A DNA stretch of 64,000 nt from Dermanyssus gallinae (lineage: Eukaryota > Arthropoda > Arachnida > Mesostigmata > Dermanyssidae): NCBI GenBank assembly GCA_003439945.1, contig QVRM01002457.1, forward strand, positions 512,501-576,500, read 5' to 3'. A program made the position numbers and the translations under genes. The notes beneath the pieces are model-generated. The model did not search any database, was not told the origin of the DNA, and saw only the letters and a list, made by a program, of their open reading frames with translations. Positions 42,045 to 54,069 of the stretch are shown one piece after another; position 1 is the first letter of the stretch, and each line of letters opens with the position of its first letter.

Positions 42045-42250
42045 TACACCTGTCTATTGGAATGATTCGAGCATGTGACGGGGGTTTAGTCAAAGGCCTT
42101 AATAAATACTGCATACAGATGACCTCTCGCCTTAGTTCTGACTGGGGAGCGTGGATTGTATCGTGGGTTTAGCGGACAATTGAATAGAAGGCCAATTATG
42201 TGACTCTCTACTCTCGCAGGGTGGTTTATCACCCTGCGAGGCCGCGCGAT
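42045..42250 (-). pseudogene. LINE-C copy 3, RT palm scrap
   Basis: The minus strand reads ARGHLYAVFIKAFD, the palm block with its aspartate and KAF. It aligns directly with 29700-29840 and 30265-30360 (shared gaatagaaggc and tgactctctac). It is too short for a frame. Confidence 0.6.
42213..42240. repeat. Perfect 11-bp hairpin
   Basis: ctcgcagggtg and caccctgcgag with a 6-nt loop. The homologous LINE-C sequence at about 30300-30350 lacks this perfect symmetry. Confidence 0.9.
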
Positions 42251-42394
42251 ATAAGCTAAAGGCTATTTTTCTGATGTTTCGAGCATCTATTTGTCTGATG
42301 TTTCGTCCCTTCTATCTAGTAACTGAGTTGTATATGGGCGATTTATACGGTCAAAGTAGTTGAATCACCTCACGCAGGCGAATTTCAATCAGCT

Positions 42395-42905
42395 AAAAGG
42401 TGGATTTCATTATATAGAGTATGGAGCCAGTGCTTTGGCTGCAATGCAAGCCAGGAGCCGCTTTATATTACTCATGTCAGGCTGCCCACTAGCTACTGAA
42501 ACAATTCAACTAAAGCTGAAAGTACCGCGTGCAGTACCTTACAAATGTTTAATTTCGGAGTAGGATTGGCCCAACCCACGGTCTTTAGATATGTTTAATC
42601 CCTTGCAACTGTGGTCTGGTATTGCATGTAATAGTCTCCACGTATACACCACGTAAATAAAGTAGACGGTTGTCACTACCTGGTAGAATTCAACACCGCT
42701 TTTTACGAAGACTGCGAGTTGTACGCCTACCAGTTCTGCATGCAGAGGTGTGCCAATACCATACAGTTGAACGCACAGTACTGGAGCACACACCGTTGCA
42801 CTACTTTGCTCGGTAGACAAATTACAGATAAAGGATTATGAGGACAAACTTATGTACGAAGCATATATTACACTCAATTTAAGTAACACAAACATAATTA
42901 AACTA
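42395..42905 (+). mobile_element. LINE-C copy 3, 3' part
   Basis: About 450 bp aligns with 32870-33330 by shared runs such as taccgcg.gcagtaccttac and gcagaggtgtgc, and the end matches up to agcctgtc. It includes the coding scrap SGCPLATETIQLKLKVPRAV. Confidence 0.65.
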
Positions 42906-44590
42906 GCCTGTCTCAAGTATGGACGACTTCCAATTTGGCGGCCATTTTTGTCATTATTTTAGCTACGTCAAAGAGGCGGGGTATAGATTTGCTTATGTAT
43001 AATAGAGCGGCGGGGCACGGGAGGAAGGTTTATTCAGCAGCTAATTGGTACGCCTAATCTGCTAAAGAACTAGCCCAGATCTAAGATTAAAGTAGCACTT
43101 CGGAACTTAGCGAGTAACCCACTACACAGGTCATATATATCTATATATATACATTAATGAATGCACAGGTTAAGCATCTATCATTTGTAATCAGCACTTC
43201 GCTTGTGCACAGATACACGCGGAATGTATGGTAGCAAACACGACATAACTTTCACTGGCTCCACGGCACAAAACTCAGGTTATCCTGTTTGAACGAGTCG
43301 ATCTTTAGCGAAGGACCGCACACGGCGCCCCTTCGAAGGTCACTCAGGCTTCAACGAACGTCGGCAGAGCGTTCATACCTGAAGTGCGTGCCAGCTCTAA
43401 CGGAGCTCGCCGACGTCGAATCTCAAGCGCATAGGGCATCGAACTTTCGTTGTTGACAGGGCGTCCCACTGAGCGCTTCGCTGTTTGCGCAATCATCTTC
43501 TGCACTAAAATTGGACACTGCGAGGAGGTCACCAATAGAATGTAGAACAGCTGCGAACTATTGAGGACGTAACAATAGGCTCCTTTCTATCTCTTTTTGG
43601 CTCGCTTCTTGCATACATTTACCAATATGTTTGTCCTCACAAAGTAATAGAGACAGACTGCTTGAGTCTATCTGGACGATAGAGGTCTGGCGTGTTAGAT
43701 AGGGTCGTATTTATGCTATAATTAGAAATCTATCCATAAATATTTCTACATACATTTTATTTAACCCTGTATGTATTTAACCTTTGTAAAGACTCACAAT
43801 GTGATACGTTGTGACTGAACGTCTCACAATGTGTAATTAACGTTGGATTATAAGGACGGATTCTACATGACTGCAACTTTAATTTTGCCCTCAGTAAAAT
43901 TGAAAAGTTTTTCAATAAGATTTGATTTAAAAGTATTTCAATAAAATTTGGACGAATATTACAAGGATTGCACCAGCGTTGATAACAATTTATTGTTTAA
44001 TTATAAAATTCTCGGCCTGGTCGTGTTGTTGCCGGAAAAAGTACCCATTTTAGTGATTATACTATCTTCTTTTGATAATGGAGCTATCACCGCTTTGGCG
44101 GCATAATTTGAAAGACTTGAGACTTCCCACTTTTCTGAACGGATCAAGTAGATGGAAAATGCTGGACTAAACGTGCAATGCTTCAAATGTACTATTCCAG
44201 AAAATACAATCAATAGAAAAAAAGCTAGATTATTTTTTTGATGTTACTGTTTACTCAAGGAACAATTCATATATATATATATATATATATAAGTTAAAAT
44301 CCAATCAACTGAGTAGCGCGAGTAGGAGAATAGCGCTATCTTTGTTGATGGAACATTCGAGTCGATTCTCGCGCACCGCTGCCATTACAGCCGTACACAA
44401 GAATCAGGCCTCTTACTGTTCTTTCATACAACTTACAGGGAGTAATAAGTTTTCAAGGGTGTTTGGAAGAGCTTCAGTCGACTCTTGGGCATGAAGCCCC
44501 ATCCCCGGAGCGTGTGCATGAATGTTACATACCATTTTGAACTTGACATTTCAATCTGTACAATGGACCTTGCGCGTGATTGCATGCTCA
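42906..44590. other. No recognisable gene
   Basis: Mostly AT-rich, with short (TA)n at 43134-43151 and 44268-44291. No element motif was identified. Confidence 0.4.
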
Positions 44591-44599
44591 AATTAGTGT

Positions 44600-45110
44600 A
44601 AATTGCACTTATTATAGAAGCATTTTAGCTACACGAGCTGCATATCAATGCTATACGGGGGGATTTTACCAGCTGTCTTACCTGCGAGAGTCGGGGAAGA
44701 CCTGTGGGCGGGTTATCTATCTACCTGCATGAACGCTTGTCATTGATGCAAAGCGTCAGCAAATATGAATACTGCGTGATGCTTTCCGCTGGGTAAACAT
44801 CGCAGTATTCTATTTCCTACCCACATAAGATTTCGCGCAGGTTGTTGAGTCGATAAGCTTTGGGCCTTTATGGTTGAGCTTGACCACGCCAACAATCGTC
44901 CGCAGTGACTTCAATGTCAGAATGGATTATGTGGACATCGATGTAAAAGGCGAGGTACTGCTTTAGGTAGCGCACGCAAGTAAAAACTGTACACAATTAA
45001 GTCACAATAAAAGCTGCACTATTGAGATTTTGTTTCACAACCTTGTCCACCGTGAAGTAATTACCTTCAATTCAATTTGGGTGAAGCGGCCCGAAAACAC
45101 CGACCAGTGT
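44600..45110 (+). pseudogene. LINE-C copy 4, endonuclease fossil
   Basis: Aligns inversely with 30720-31260. It shares gagctgcatatca, ggattttaccagctgtctt and gcggcccgaaaacac. The coding trace is RSDFNVRMDYVD (the GDFN block, G changed to S) and CTIEILFHN. Many indels make it inactive. Confidence 0.65.
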
Positions 45111-45258
45111 TGTTCATGGTCGATTGACCCACATTCACAACCCGCGCTGGTCTGTAATGAGACAGATTGATCTATTTTTTCTTCTTGACATAACGGAAGG
45201 TGGTCGCAAAACAAGCCCTGGCGTCGTGCATACCACCTGTGACCTGTTGGAGGGGACG

Positions 45259-45287
45259 ACGCACTTCTCACACGATGAGAAGTGCGT
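45259..45287. repeat. Perfect 12-bp hairpin
   Basis: acgcacttctca and tgagaagtgcgt with a 5-nt loop. Confidence 0.92.
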
Positions 45288-45631
45288 TAAAGTAGAAAAA
45301 TTATGACAGAAAAAATCGCCGCCCGTGATTTTCACGCGCCTGCTGCCTCGTCCACAGTAAAGTGCTCAGGCTCTTGTGCCAAGGGAGAACAAGATAGTCG
45401 TATGCCAGAAGTGAGCGGTACTACAATGACTGTAGAAATGCCCATATAGGACTCTGTTACGCATAAAAAAGGGGACACGTGAGGCTAAAGGAACGACGGC
45501 TCTTCGAAGCAGCAGCGTACTCAGCCTATATGGTGCGACCTTATAGAGCGGTGACGCTCAGTGACGGACAGCAAAAGAGTCATTTAACTAGTCTTTTATT
45601 TAATAGTGACGCTGCAAGCGTGTCCGCAGTT

Positions 45632-45661
45632 GTTCAGCATCCGTCTACACGGATGCTGAAC
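45632..45661. repeat. Perfect 13-bp hairpin
   Basis: gttcagcatccgt and acggatgctgaac with a 4-nt loop. Confidence 0.92.
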
Positions 45662-45836
45662 TACCTTCCGGGGTGAAGGAGGTGAGGAAGAGCTAGGACC
45701 CGGTCAGGTGTGCTATGATTATTGGACCGAAACTTTGTGAATTATAGGGTGGGTACGAATGCCTAAGGTCTTGCATGACGCTAGAATTTAACCTTTCTTT
45801 GACATACAGGTATGGAGGTCGATTGACGTTATAATG

Positions 45837-45861
45837 TTTGCCACAGTTAGACTGTGGCAAA
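45837..45861. repeat. Perfect 11-bp hairpin
   Basis: tttgccacagt and actgtggcaaa with a 3-nt loop. It lies just before the LINE-C RT trace at 45880. Confidence 0.88.
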
Positions 45862-45879
45862 GGGTTGGAGTTTTTGATA

Positions 45880-46060
45880 ACTGTTTCTCGTATCGTAATC
45901 TTGGTGTTCATAACACGGGAACGACGTTTACAGCGCATATTAACGAAACAGTACGGACGTCGCTGGCCAAAAGGGATAAATAAGATCTAGGATTATGAGC
46001 ACAACTTTATATTTAAAATTTATTTTATACTAAATTTGAGTGCGCGAAACAAAATTAAAC
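45880..46060 (+). pseudogene. LINE-C copy 4, post-YADD RT trace and 3' end
   Basis: LGVHNTGTTFTAHINETVRT aligns with LRVHYTETSFTTHINETVRT at 32650. After it, the sequence from about 45992 resembles the 3' end at 42838-42900 (ggattatgag, acaaacttta and aattaaac words). The thumb and tail in between are missing. Confidence 0.6.
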
Positions 46061-46834
46061 TTAATCTGTACAACGACCCCCTGAGCGCCGTCCAAAAATA
46101 GCAATGGGCAACAAAACGGTGGCTCGTGTCAAATTTGCGATTGACGAAAACCCTTAAACATACCATGCGCATCGCTAGAGGAGACTTTGGGCTTGGGCGC
46201 CAAGTTCTTCTATAAGACACTTCACGTCCACCTCGGGCTCACTAAAAAATCTACTCGATGGTTACCTCGTGATTTGTCACACGAAGAAAAAGAGGCGGGC
46301 GTATAGACTAAACATTTCTGAAAGAGTTCGACAAGAATCGGTCTTCTTTGCTTTCAGTGTTCGTGATAAGTGATGCGTCTTGGGTACATTCCTGTGACCC
46401 TCTACTCCAATACCAGAGTCCGTAGTTGGAGCACTTTGACCCGCAAAAGTAAAATGCCAAACAGTGATGAAGGGCATCTTCTTCACCACGAGTGAAATGG
46501 TGGTGATAGTCGAAGTATAAAAACGTGATTTAAAGACGAGCGAATGTTATACTATTGGATACATAGCAAGAGTTTTACTGCTCTCATTAGAAAGGGATGC
46601 CGAGCGAATCTTAGATGATGGTTCCCGTGGGGACGCGCCAGCCCACAGGGCACAAAAAGCATTGAGGCTCTCATCATCGGATCTCTAGTTAGACTGGTAG
46701 AGCACGTAGCTTAATTACCTAACCTAGTGCCGTACGATGTATTTTTCATGTAGTTGCCCCTTTAGCTACTACGCTCGTCTTTTTTAGCACTTAGGCTTAG
46801 TTGCACTGATCCACTCTCTCACCTAAGATTTGAG
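46061..46834. other. No recognisable gene
   Basis: No motif recognised. The 46600-46830 part could be further decayed RLE-LINE by position only. Confidence 0.35.
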
Positions 46835-47022
46835 AAGAAGGTGGATCAAATCCGTCTAAAAAAATTCCTCTTGTCTGCCACCGACAACGCCAAGAGGCCC
46901 AGACTCTCAGCCGCACTTTAGGGCCGGGGCACGGCTCCGGGCCCTATACTCTAGCATACCAGGGATCCTAATGAACGACACCATCCGTGTATGCGCGGGC
47001 CTTCGCTTGGCGATCGGATAGT
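46835..47022 (+). pseudogene. RLE-LINE thumb/knuckle-proximal fragment
   Basis: KKVDQIRLKKFLLSATDNAK followed, after a frame change, by ILMNDTIRVCAGLRLAIG. The second part aligns with LVTMLDNNTLRIVSGLRLGE of copy 1 (near 11650), just before the zinc knuckle. Short, with a stop between the two pieces. Confidence 0.6.
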
Positions 47023-47544
47023 GGAACCATATCGTACCCCACATTTGAAATTAAATTTCATACCTAGTGCGTACGCCTTAGATATTTTCTAGAAAGTTAA
47101 ACGCATATTTATATTTGCAAACAGCAGTCACGTGTCAGTATATGCCCCTACGGGACATCAGCTGTTCACGACTGCTGTGTTGACGTGTTTTGGTGCGCTC
47201 CGCAAGGCTGTGGTTTTATTGGTGGTTCTATAGCGTTCACAAGCGAAATTGTACCGTGACGGACAGAGTGCAGTTCCTAGAACTTCCTGGATATATTCCA
47301 CAGTTTCTTACTGCCTGTGAAAACACAATTTTCCAACTTCCATAAGCGGACGTTCCACGCTCCAGAGCGACTGATCGATTACAGTTAAACGGAGTAGCAG
47401 CATCTAAGCACAACAGTGAAACCCGTGATGTGGCTGGTGATTATGGTGAACGTTCAAGTGTGTGAAAAACTCTACTTCGTAAATAATTTTGACTACCACA
47501 TAGGATAATTTTTAAATATAGTCCAGTTAAGGGCCGGCCAGTCG
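47023..47544. other. No recognisable feature
   Basis: Nothing recognised on either strand. Confidence 0.35.
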
Positions 47545-47635
47545 CTAAAGTGCCCGCCTAAACGTCGCGGCTACAGTAGGTTAGCGGTTGAGTGGCGAAC
47601 TACTGTGTGCAAGTCTCGGGTTCGAATCCCCGAGA
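47545..47635 (+). repeat. tRNA-like sequence upstream of LINE-B
   Basis: taggttagcggttgagtggc resembles an A box, and ctcgggttcgaatccccgag is a perfect T-arm with the B box inside. The anticodon region does not fold well, so a tRNA-derived SINE head or tRNA relic is more likely than a functional tRNA. Confidence 0.5.
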
Positions 47636-48039
47636 TATATATATTATATAATATATACTTTTTTTTAAAGTATTATTATTGATTAATTTATTTTTTGCGG
47701 CCGCTAACTCCGTAACGGGCGCAAGAAGCCGATCGAACACTCCCCGCCGCTAAAACCGTGCGAGATTGAACTACCGGTTCAGTCGGCAACAACACCAGCC
47801 GACACCCGTGGGGCGGGCGACCGCACAGTTCGTGCGGCAGGAGAAAAGCGCGCAGCGTCGAGTCCGATTGAAGACGCGCGGGTGAAAGACGTGCGAGTAT
47901 GGCAAGATGATCCGCCTGGTACAAGCGTGGATGCGAAAACTGAGGTTAGAGATGAACCTCAGACCCACGAGAAGCAGCCTGACGACGCAGGATTCATCAC
48001 AGTGGTTCGCGGTAGGAGGCCGCAGGCGCCAAAGATTGT

Positions 48040-49206
48040 ATTAGCAAGGAAGCAGTAATATTTTCTGCTGACGAAGACAAGCTGCGGCATAATTTCAATG
48101 AAGTCTGCGACTGTATTGCCAGCCATGTCAAGGGGAGGATTGAGGAGCCCCGTTTTACAAGGACTGGAGAGCTTGTCATTGTAGTGGAAGCCGAAGAAGA
48201 TAGAGGCACCCTGCTTTCGTTACAAGAGCTGGCTGGTGTTAAGGTATCTGCCAGGATAAGTGGAGCGCGCTCTTCTGTGAAGGGTAAAATATCTGGTGTA
48301 CACCCTTCTATCTCAGAAGCAACCATACTAGCTGCACATAAGTCGTCGGGAGTGACCGAGGTGGCTCGAGTTAAAACAAAAAACCCGAAGAATAACGTGA
48401 TGTCTATGACAGAACATGTGATCTTAACTTTTACGGGCAACCATTTCCCGTCGGAAGTCCGCTTGGGTCTAAAGCAGCATGGAGTTGTGTTGTACCGAGA
48501 TCCAATGCAGTGCTTCAAGTGCTACAGTATGGATCACTTTGCCGCCAATTGTAAGGTTCGGAAGCCAAAGTGTAGGAGGTGTGGCTCCCTGGAACATCTT
48601 AGAAAGGAGTGCAAAGCTCGGGCCAGGTGTTGCCTATGTAATGGCGAGCACGAGGCTACATGGGGTTCTTGCCCAGCTAGATTGAGTCGTATAGAGATGT
48701 TGAAGCGAGTCTCGCGTAACAATATCGAGAAACAGCCGAACGCTGCAGCCGTGCCGCTTTGCGCTCCCGTCGAATACGTTCAAGCCTCCGAAAACTTCAC
48801 GAAACGCAGTTGGTCGTCTGTTGTAAAGAACGGCATTAAAGTGAGTGACACCACCGCCATAAACCGAGAAGTCGACCCCGGAGCAAGGTCTACGAAGAAG
48901 GTGGCACCCTCAGCCGACATGGCTGCTGATCTAGTACAGGGGCTACTGGGCAGAATCGTTCCTTGCATAATAGAAGCGATTCAAACAGCAGTCATCAGCG
49001 TTATTGAAAAGCTGCTCCCCTCCTTGTTCCCCAGAGTCTCCGTAGAAGAGAAAAGTGACAAGCCGACTAAAGTTATCGACAGCACTCCCCTTGAAGTCTC
49101 AAGACGAGAATCCATAGAAACATCTCTGCGAGAAACACTTCGCGCGTCGTCGTATAGGTTTGGTGCAGAGTCAACCAAGAGCGATAAGCCTCGAGACGGA
49201 TCGTGA
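48040..49206 (+). pseudogene. LINE-B ORF1, frameshifted at its 5' side
   Basis: The conserved part begins AVIFSADEDKLRHNFNEVCD (cf. AVIFSAEDNQLEINFNAICD at the minus-strand ORF1) and runs open to a TGA at 49204-49206. Knuckles are CFKCYSMDHFAANC, CRRCGSLEHLRKEC and CCLCNGEHEATWGSC, all ligands intact. A hydrophobic helix lies near LLGRIVPCIIEAIQTAVI. Upstream, DDAGFITVVRGRRP (about 47975) is in another frame, so the N-terminal third is cut off by an indel near 48035. The function is RNA binding in the LINE ribonucleoprotein, as for the homologue. Confidence 0.85.
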
Positions 49207-49280
49207 CTGCCTTACACAACAATTACTGACGTCCTAGCATCAAAGAAACCTCAATCTAGACAAAACAAAGGGGCGACAAT

Positions 49281-50068
49281 TAGATTCTTTCAGTGGAACT
49301 GTGAAGGTATTAAATCCAGTTTACGATTACTTCCCTTAACGGATCAATTCGACGTGTTAGTTATTACCGAGACCTGGGCCGCCAAGCCCACAGTCATCCC
49401 CGACGGGCGTGTGGCGGAATGTCTAGGTACCCAGTCAGAAGGGCCAGGTCGAACGAGTGGAGGGATTGCTGTCATATATAATAGTACACTTCCTGGACAG
49501 TGAAGACAATTGCGTAATCCTTACGGGAGACACAATAAACGTGATTGCAGCCTACTCTAGTCCATCGGAGGATACGGAAATTCTGCTGGAGAAACTAATA
49601 GCGTGTCTAGATATGGTAGACTTGCAGAAAATAACTGTACTCTGCGGCGATCTCAACTGTTCACTTAATAAGGCAAAGCACCCAAGAACAGCGTCACTGT
49701 TGAACGTACTGGCGTCTCGGACCATGTGGGTTGTATCTACAGCCGATGACTCGACATTTATCGCGCCGCAAGGACAATCGACAATAGATATATTTGCTAC
49801 AAATGCTGATCCGCGTAACGTGGAATATAGAGGAATACAACGGGATACCCTGGCGTTTGGAGTGAAGTGGCATTTACCAGTTCCAATGAATATCTCACTT
49901 GGCTCGCAAACTTTCAACAGCAAGCAGCCTTCTTTGAGTCGTACCCTCGACATCACACGACTGAAAACCGTTGCTCGAAGTGTTCTTCCTGTTCCAGTCC
50001 TGATCGACGTAGAGTCATATGCTTGCAGGCTCCGTACCATCATTACCGGTAGCACCCGGCCAAATTGA
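49281..50068 (+). pseudogene. LINE-B APE endonuclease domain
   Basis: Begins IRFFQWNCEGIKSSLRLL, with DVLVITETW (the ET catalytic pair) and TSGGIAVIYN. A frameshift near 49490 is followed by INVIAAYSSPSEDTEILLEK, ITVLCGDLNCSLN (the GDxN block) and QSTIDIFATN (the S-x-x-D block). All catalytic blocks are present in order, unlike in LINE-C. The C-terminal S-D-H block has decayed. It ends at a TGA at 50066-50068. Confidence 0.85.
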
Positions 50069-50125
50069 GCTCGTAGTAAGTTTGTCCCATGGTACAATCA
50101 GCAGTGCCGCTCCTTCAAGCACTAC

Positions 50126-51965
50126 ATGGTGCAAGCATACATCCTAGCTCGTACACGCCCTGAGATGAAGTCCCTTTACACTCAACTAAGCCGCGCGTAC
50201 AAGAAAGTGGTAAAGGAAGCTCTAAAGGAGCATGAAGAGCGTAGTGAGTACAAGTTACTGGTCGAGGCATACCAATCACCACACAAATGGTTGCGTGCCG
50301 ATAGACGCGCCACTGCATGTCCAATCCAGCCTTAGAAGTTAAGCGAGCACTTCCGTAAAATGTTTGCCGGTGCATTAACCATTCCGAGCGATGCTCCTGT
50401 AGTCTTTTCTGCATGGAGCGAGCGAATCCAGGAAGCTCGCCAGGCCCTGTCTCGCCCTTTTATCGACTCTGAAATAACTGAAGCAATAGTAAAGGCGCCG
50501 CTGGGTAAGGCCCCCGGACCTGACCTACTGGTAAACGAACATCTTCGGCAGGCCACGTTGTTAGTGCCGTGTTTCACTGCTCTTTTCAATGAAGTGCTTA
50601 GAACATCCCAATTACCCGTGGAATGGAGGACCATTCTTAGTATCATTGCTAAGGGAAAGGGAGACCCGCTCTATCATCCTACCGAGGAATAACGAAAAAG
50701 AGCGTAATATATAAGCTTCTGTCGGCCATCTTAACCCGTCGCCTGGAAGTATTTTTAGAAACTACCGGGGCACTTCCTGAGCAGCAACACGGATTCAGAA
50801 AAGGTAGATCAACAATGACTGCGTGCGCCGTGCTTCTAAACTCGGTGAATCGTACACTTCGTGTCAGGGGGAATCATCTATTCGCCGTGTTCGTGGACTT
50901 CAAGGCGGCCTTTGATACGGCCTCGCGAACGATCATCCTTGACAAGCTGGCACATAGTGGAGTGTTACTGAGCATGCTAGAGCTTCTAAGAAGCATCTTG
51001 CAAGAGGGACTGGTAATAATAGACGATGGGGTTGCTGAGCACGCGCCGAGCACTCAGACCACCGGTGTTGCTCAGGGTGATAACCTGAGTCCTCTGTTGT
51101 TCTCAATGTTGGTAAGCGATCTCCCGGCGGAAATACATAGTCGGCATTCACAAGTGGAAACGCTAATGTATGCCGATGATTTAGTATTGTTCTCCCGAAG
51201 TCGCTTTCACTTGCAGCAGTCGCTTGTAACTCTACAGGGCTATGTAAACCGGAACAAATTGGAGATCAATGCGAGCAAGACAAAAGCGATGAAATTCCGA
51301 CGAGGAGGAAGACTGGCCAAAAGCGATGAGCTCCGACTAAATTTAGAAATAGTCGAAATACTTTCCCTACCTGGGGGTCGTGTTTTCTTCACGTGGCACA
51401 AGCTTCTCCAGGCATGTTGAAGAAAGAGTCCGAAAAGGCCTATAATCCTTTTACAGTGTCAAGGACCCATGCAGACTGTCGATGGAGGTTGCTGTTAAGC
51501 TGTTTAACCTGAAGATTGCACCCACAGCATCTTACGGTGCTCAGGTGATCTGGCCGTATCTCACGAGATCCAACCTAAGGGCGTTTGATCAACTCAAAGC
51601 CAGTTTTCTAAAGAAAGCGTTGAACATCCACCGCACTAGCCTGAATAGGTTAGTGTACTTATTGGCATCGTCGCCGTTATTCGTGGAGGATGCACAACCT
51701 GCCGAGGACGACGGTTTTTAGAGAACACGTTTTAGACTGGGAGAATAAAATAGCCGACATCAACCCGCTGTTTTATGAAACGAGAGCAATGACGTCGGAT
51801 TTGTGAAGAGCCTGCAGTTATGAGAACCGGCATCTAATCACCAGATTTGCCGTCCACGGCTTCCATCTGAAGATCTGTGCGCGCGAGAAGTTTCATGAAA
51901 TCTCGGCGGAGTGTATGTGTAAACTTTGTGGCTGCCCGTGTGATCTATATCACCTTTAGCGTTGT
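50126..51965 (+). pseudogene. LINE-B RT and C-terminal knuckle
   Basis: Blocks in order: GKAPGPDLLVNEHL, LPVEWRTILSIIAKGKG, then after a frame change QQHGFRKGRSTMTACAVLL, FVDFKAAFDTASR, GVAQGDNLSPLLFSML and MYADDLVLFSR. Both catalytic aspartate sites are intact. Stops lie at 50333, 50690 and 51418. After 51420 there are thumb scraps (APTASYGAQVIWPYLTRSNL) and a knuckle trace CMCKLCGCPCDLYHL at about 51915. The GDNLSPLLF block differs from LINE-A (GSILGP), so this is a separate APE-type lineage whose clade I cannot fix. Confidence 0.82.
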
Positions 51966-52119
51966 GAAAGAGCAATTCCGCTGTCTCAACTTTGGAAATG
52001 CGTTGTCTATGACGTATATTCGTAAACCAATCATTGGTTAATAAAACTAGTACTAGTATATTTATATTTGTATGTTAACCTCAGCAGCTCACAAAGGCAT
52101 GGAACTGTTGGCTATTCGT

Positions 52120-52312
52120 TTAATACCTAAAACTTTTTTGGACAGTGACCCTTAGCCACTGACGTCCACGGGTTTGCTTCCACATTGCTTCGTAAGACTG
52201 ACTCCCTAAAAACAAATGTGCAACGGTCGGGATCGAACCCGTGCACCTATGTGTCTTCTCCGGTTGCGAGGCGCACGCGAATGCACCCACCACGCCGCCG
52301 AGCTCGACATTG
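52120..52312 (-). mobile_element. tRNA-derived SINE, copy 3
   Basis: On the minus strand the head carries ccggagaagacacataggtg and gggttcgatcccgaccgttg (B box). The tail has gaagcaatgtggaag, gtggacgtcagtggct and a diverged end near 52125. It includes both head and tail, like copy 2. Confidence 0.72.
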
Positions 52313-54064
52313 TTTTAATGCCTACAGCTGCCATACTTTCCATACTTTGCACATTTGTGTAATTTACGAGCATTTATATCTAGTCCATACATTTTGTACT
52401 ATGTTGTACGGCGTTCATAGATACGTACGAATGAATTCGGCTGTTCGAAACCTTCGTCGAGAATCGTTTAAACATTGAGCAGAACGCTGAGATAAGCTTG
52501 TCTGACCAGAACGAAGAAGCTTCTCGCCCGTTGCTACCAGCACCGCCCGGATAACTGCTGATATAACCATGATTTCTTGCTATTGCTGTCCTCTCTCTCT
52601 CTCCCTCTCTTCTCTCGGTCTCTTTGTGACGCTGTTTCCCGTTAGCCGCGTTCCAACGTGAGCCAACGCGAGCACCAGCCAAGGAATGCCGCGTTAAGCG
52701 ACTTTGGCCGGGTCGGGTCGGGCCACGAAGCCGCCACCCATTCTACAGGCAGTTAGAGTCGCCTGCAGCTAACTGACAAACGGGACAGAGACCAACAAAG
52801 TCGGAGTAAGCCAGCATCGGATAGACAGATATTCCCATGACGACGACGACGACAGATAGATAGATAGATGTAGTGCAAGATTAGCCAGCTGCTGTCTGTG
52901 CCACCGTCGACACGGCTGCCGGGGAGCTGAAAGAGAAATTGCAGCCACAACAACAATAAGAACAACAACAACAACAACAGCAACAACGCAGAAGCGGCCC
53001 GCGGATATTCGAGGTCGGCAGGAAGCTACTTACTACTCCATGTCCGCAAGCTACAGACTAGCGGTAGGTGACATAGATGGGGGCATTCGAACACGGCAGC
53101 AGCCACACTTTTGTAAGATTGTTGTGGTTGGGTTGTCGTTGTTGTTGTTGATATATTTTTGCGTTGCTGTTGTTATTGTTGTCGTTATTGTTGTTGTGGA
53201 TATATTTTTGCGTTGCTGTTGTTATTGTTGTCGCTATTGTATTTTTGCGTGGTCGATGTTGTTGCTGTCGTTGCCGCCGCCGTATCGACCTTGACTTCTT
53301 TTCGGCCTGGGCTCGGGCCCTTTGCTTCGTCTCGCACCACTCATCACAGATGTCTATGTTCTCCTTTTGTTTCCTGCTTCTGTTTCGTCCACATCTGCTT
53401 CAGGATCTTTTTCTTCTCGCCGTATTCTTTGTTTTCTTTGCTTGGCGGCGGTGGTAGTAGTCGTAGGAGTAGTAGTAGTAGTGGTAATAGTAAAACTACC
53501 CATCGCCTTGCCCGATTCCTCAGTATTACCGGCCCGGCAACGGCCTCGGGTAACTTCACGCAGATTTACGAGTAGACGGTAGCAATTTGGCGCGGCAACA
53601 GCCTAATGTCTTGTCGTGTATGTCGTCTGCTCATTTGTCTGTCTGTTAGATCCCTGCCTGCCTGCCTGTCTTCCTCCAACTACCTATCTATGTCTCGGCT
53701 CCCTCTTTGTATCGCTCGAACACAAATACTTGGTGGAGCCACATACGGGCCATACACAGAACGGGGCGCTAGCGGCCGTACATACGAACACACAGAGAAA
53801 GAGAGAGAGAGAGACACAGACCCCTGCCTATCTTTTACCCCTACCTATATACATAAAGGGAGTAGACACAAGTCAACGAAGAAGACGAGGAAGAGACAGA
53901 AGTACAGCAAGAGACACGATACTGGCTCGAACCTCGTGAAGGAAAGAGCGCTAGAAGAACACGTCCTACGCGGCACGCTCGTATGCCGTCCCGTCACGGC
54001 TGACACTAGTGTGAAGCGCTGAACCGGAGCACCGGTTGCTATGAAACGTCTATGTGGCAATATG
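52313..54064. other. Low-complexity, microsatellite-dense, no gene
   Basis: (CT)n at about 52589-52618, (GAC)n/(GATA)n at 52839-52868, (CAA)n at 52940-52985, GTT/GTC arrays at 53118-53270, (AGT)n at 53454-53485 and (GA)n at 53796-53812. The leucine- or cysteine-rich open frames over them are repeat translations. Confidence 0.6.
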
Positions 54065-54069
54065 TTCTA

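Larger units (their letters stand above)
47690..52075 (+). mobile_element. LINE-B, long decayed APE-type LINE
   Basis: Plus-strand order: ORF1 with three knuckles (to 49206), APE endonuclease (49281-50068), RT (50126-51420) and a C-terminal knuckle remnant (about 51918-51965). The 3' end is near 52075 after an aataaaac. It is broken by several frameshifts and stops but is close to full length. ORF1 is homologous to the intact ORF1 at 14863-16575. Confidence 0.85.

Noticed and set aside
53040..53582. Leucine-, valine- and cysteine-rich frames suggesting membrane proteins
   Set aside because: They arise from GTT/GTC/CTT triplet repeats, appear in three frames at once and carry no conserved motif.
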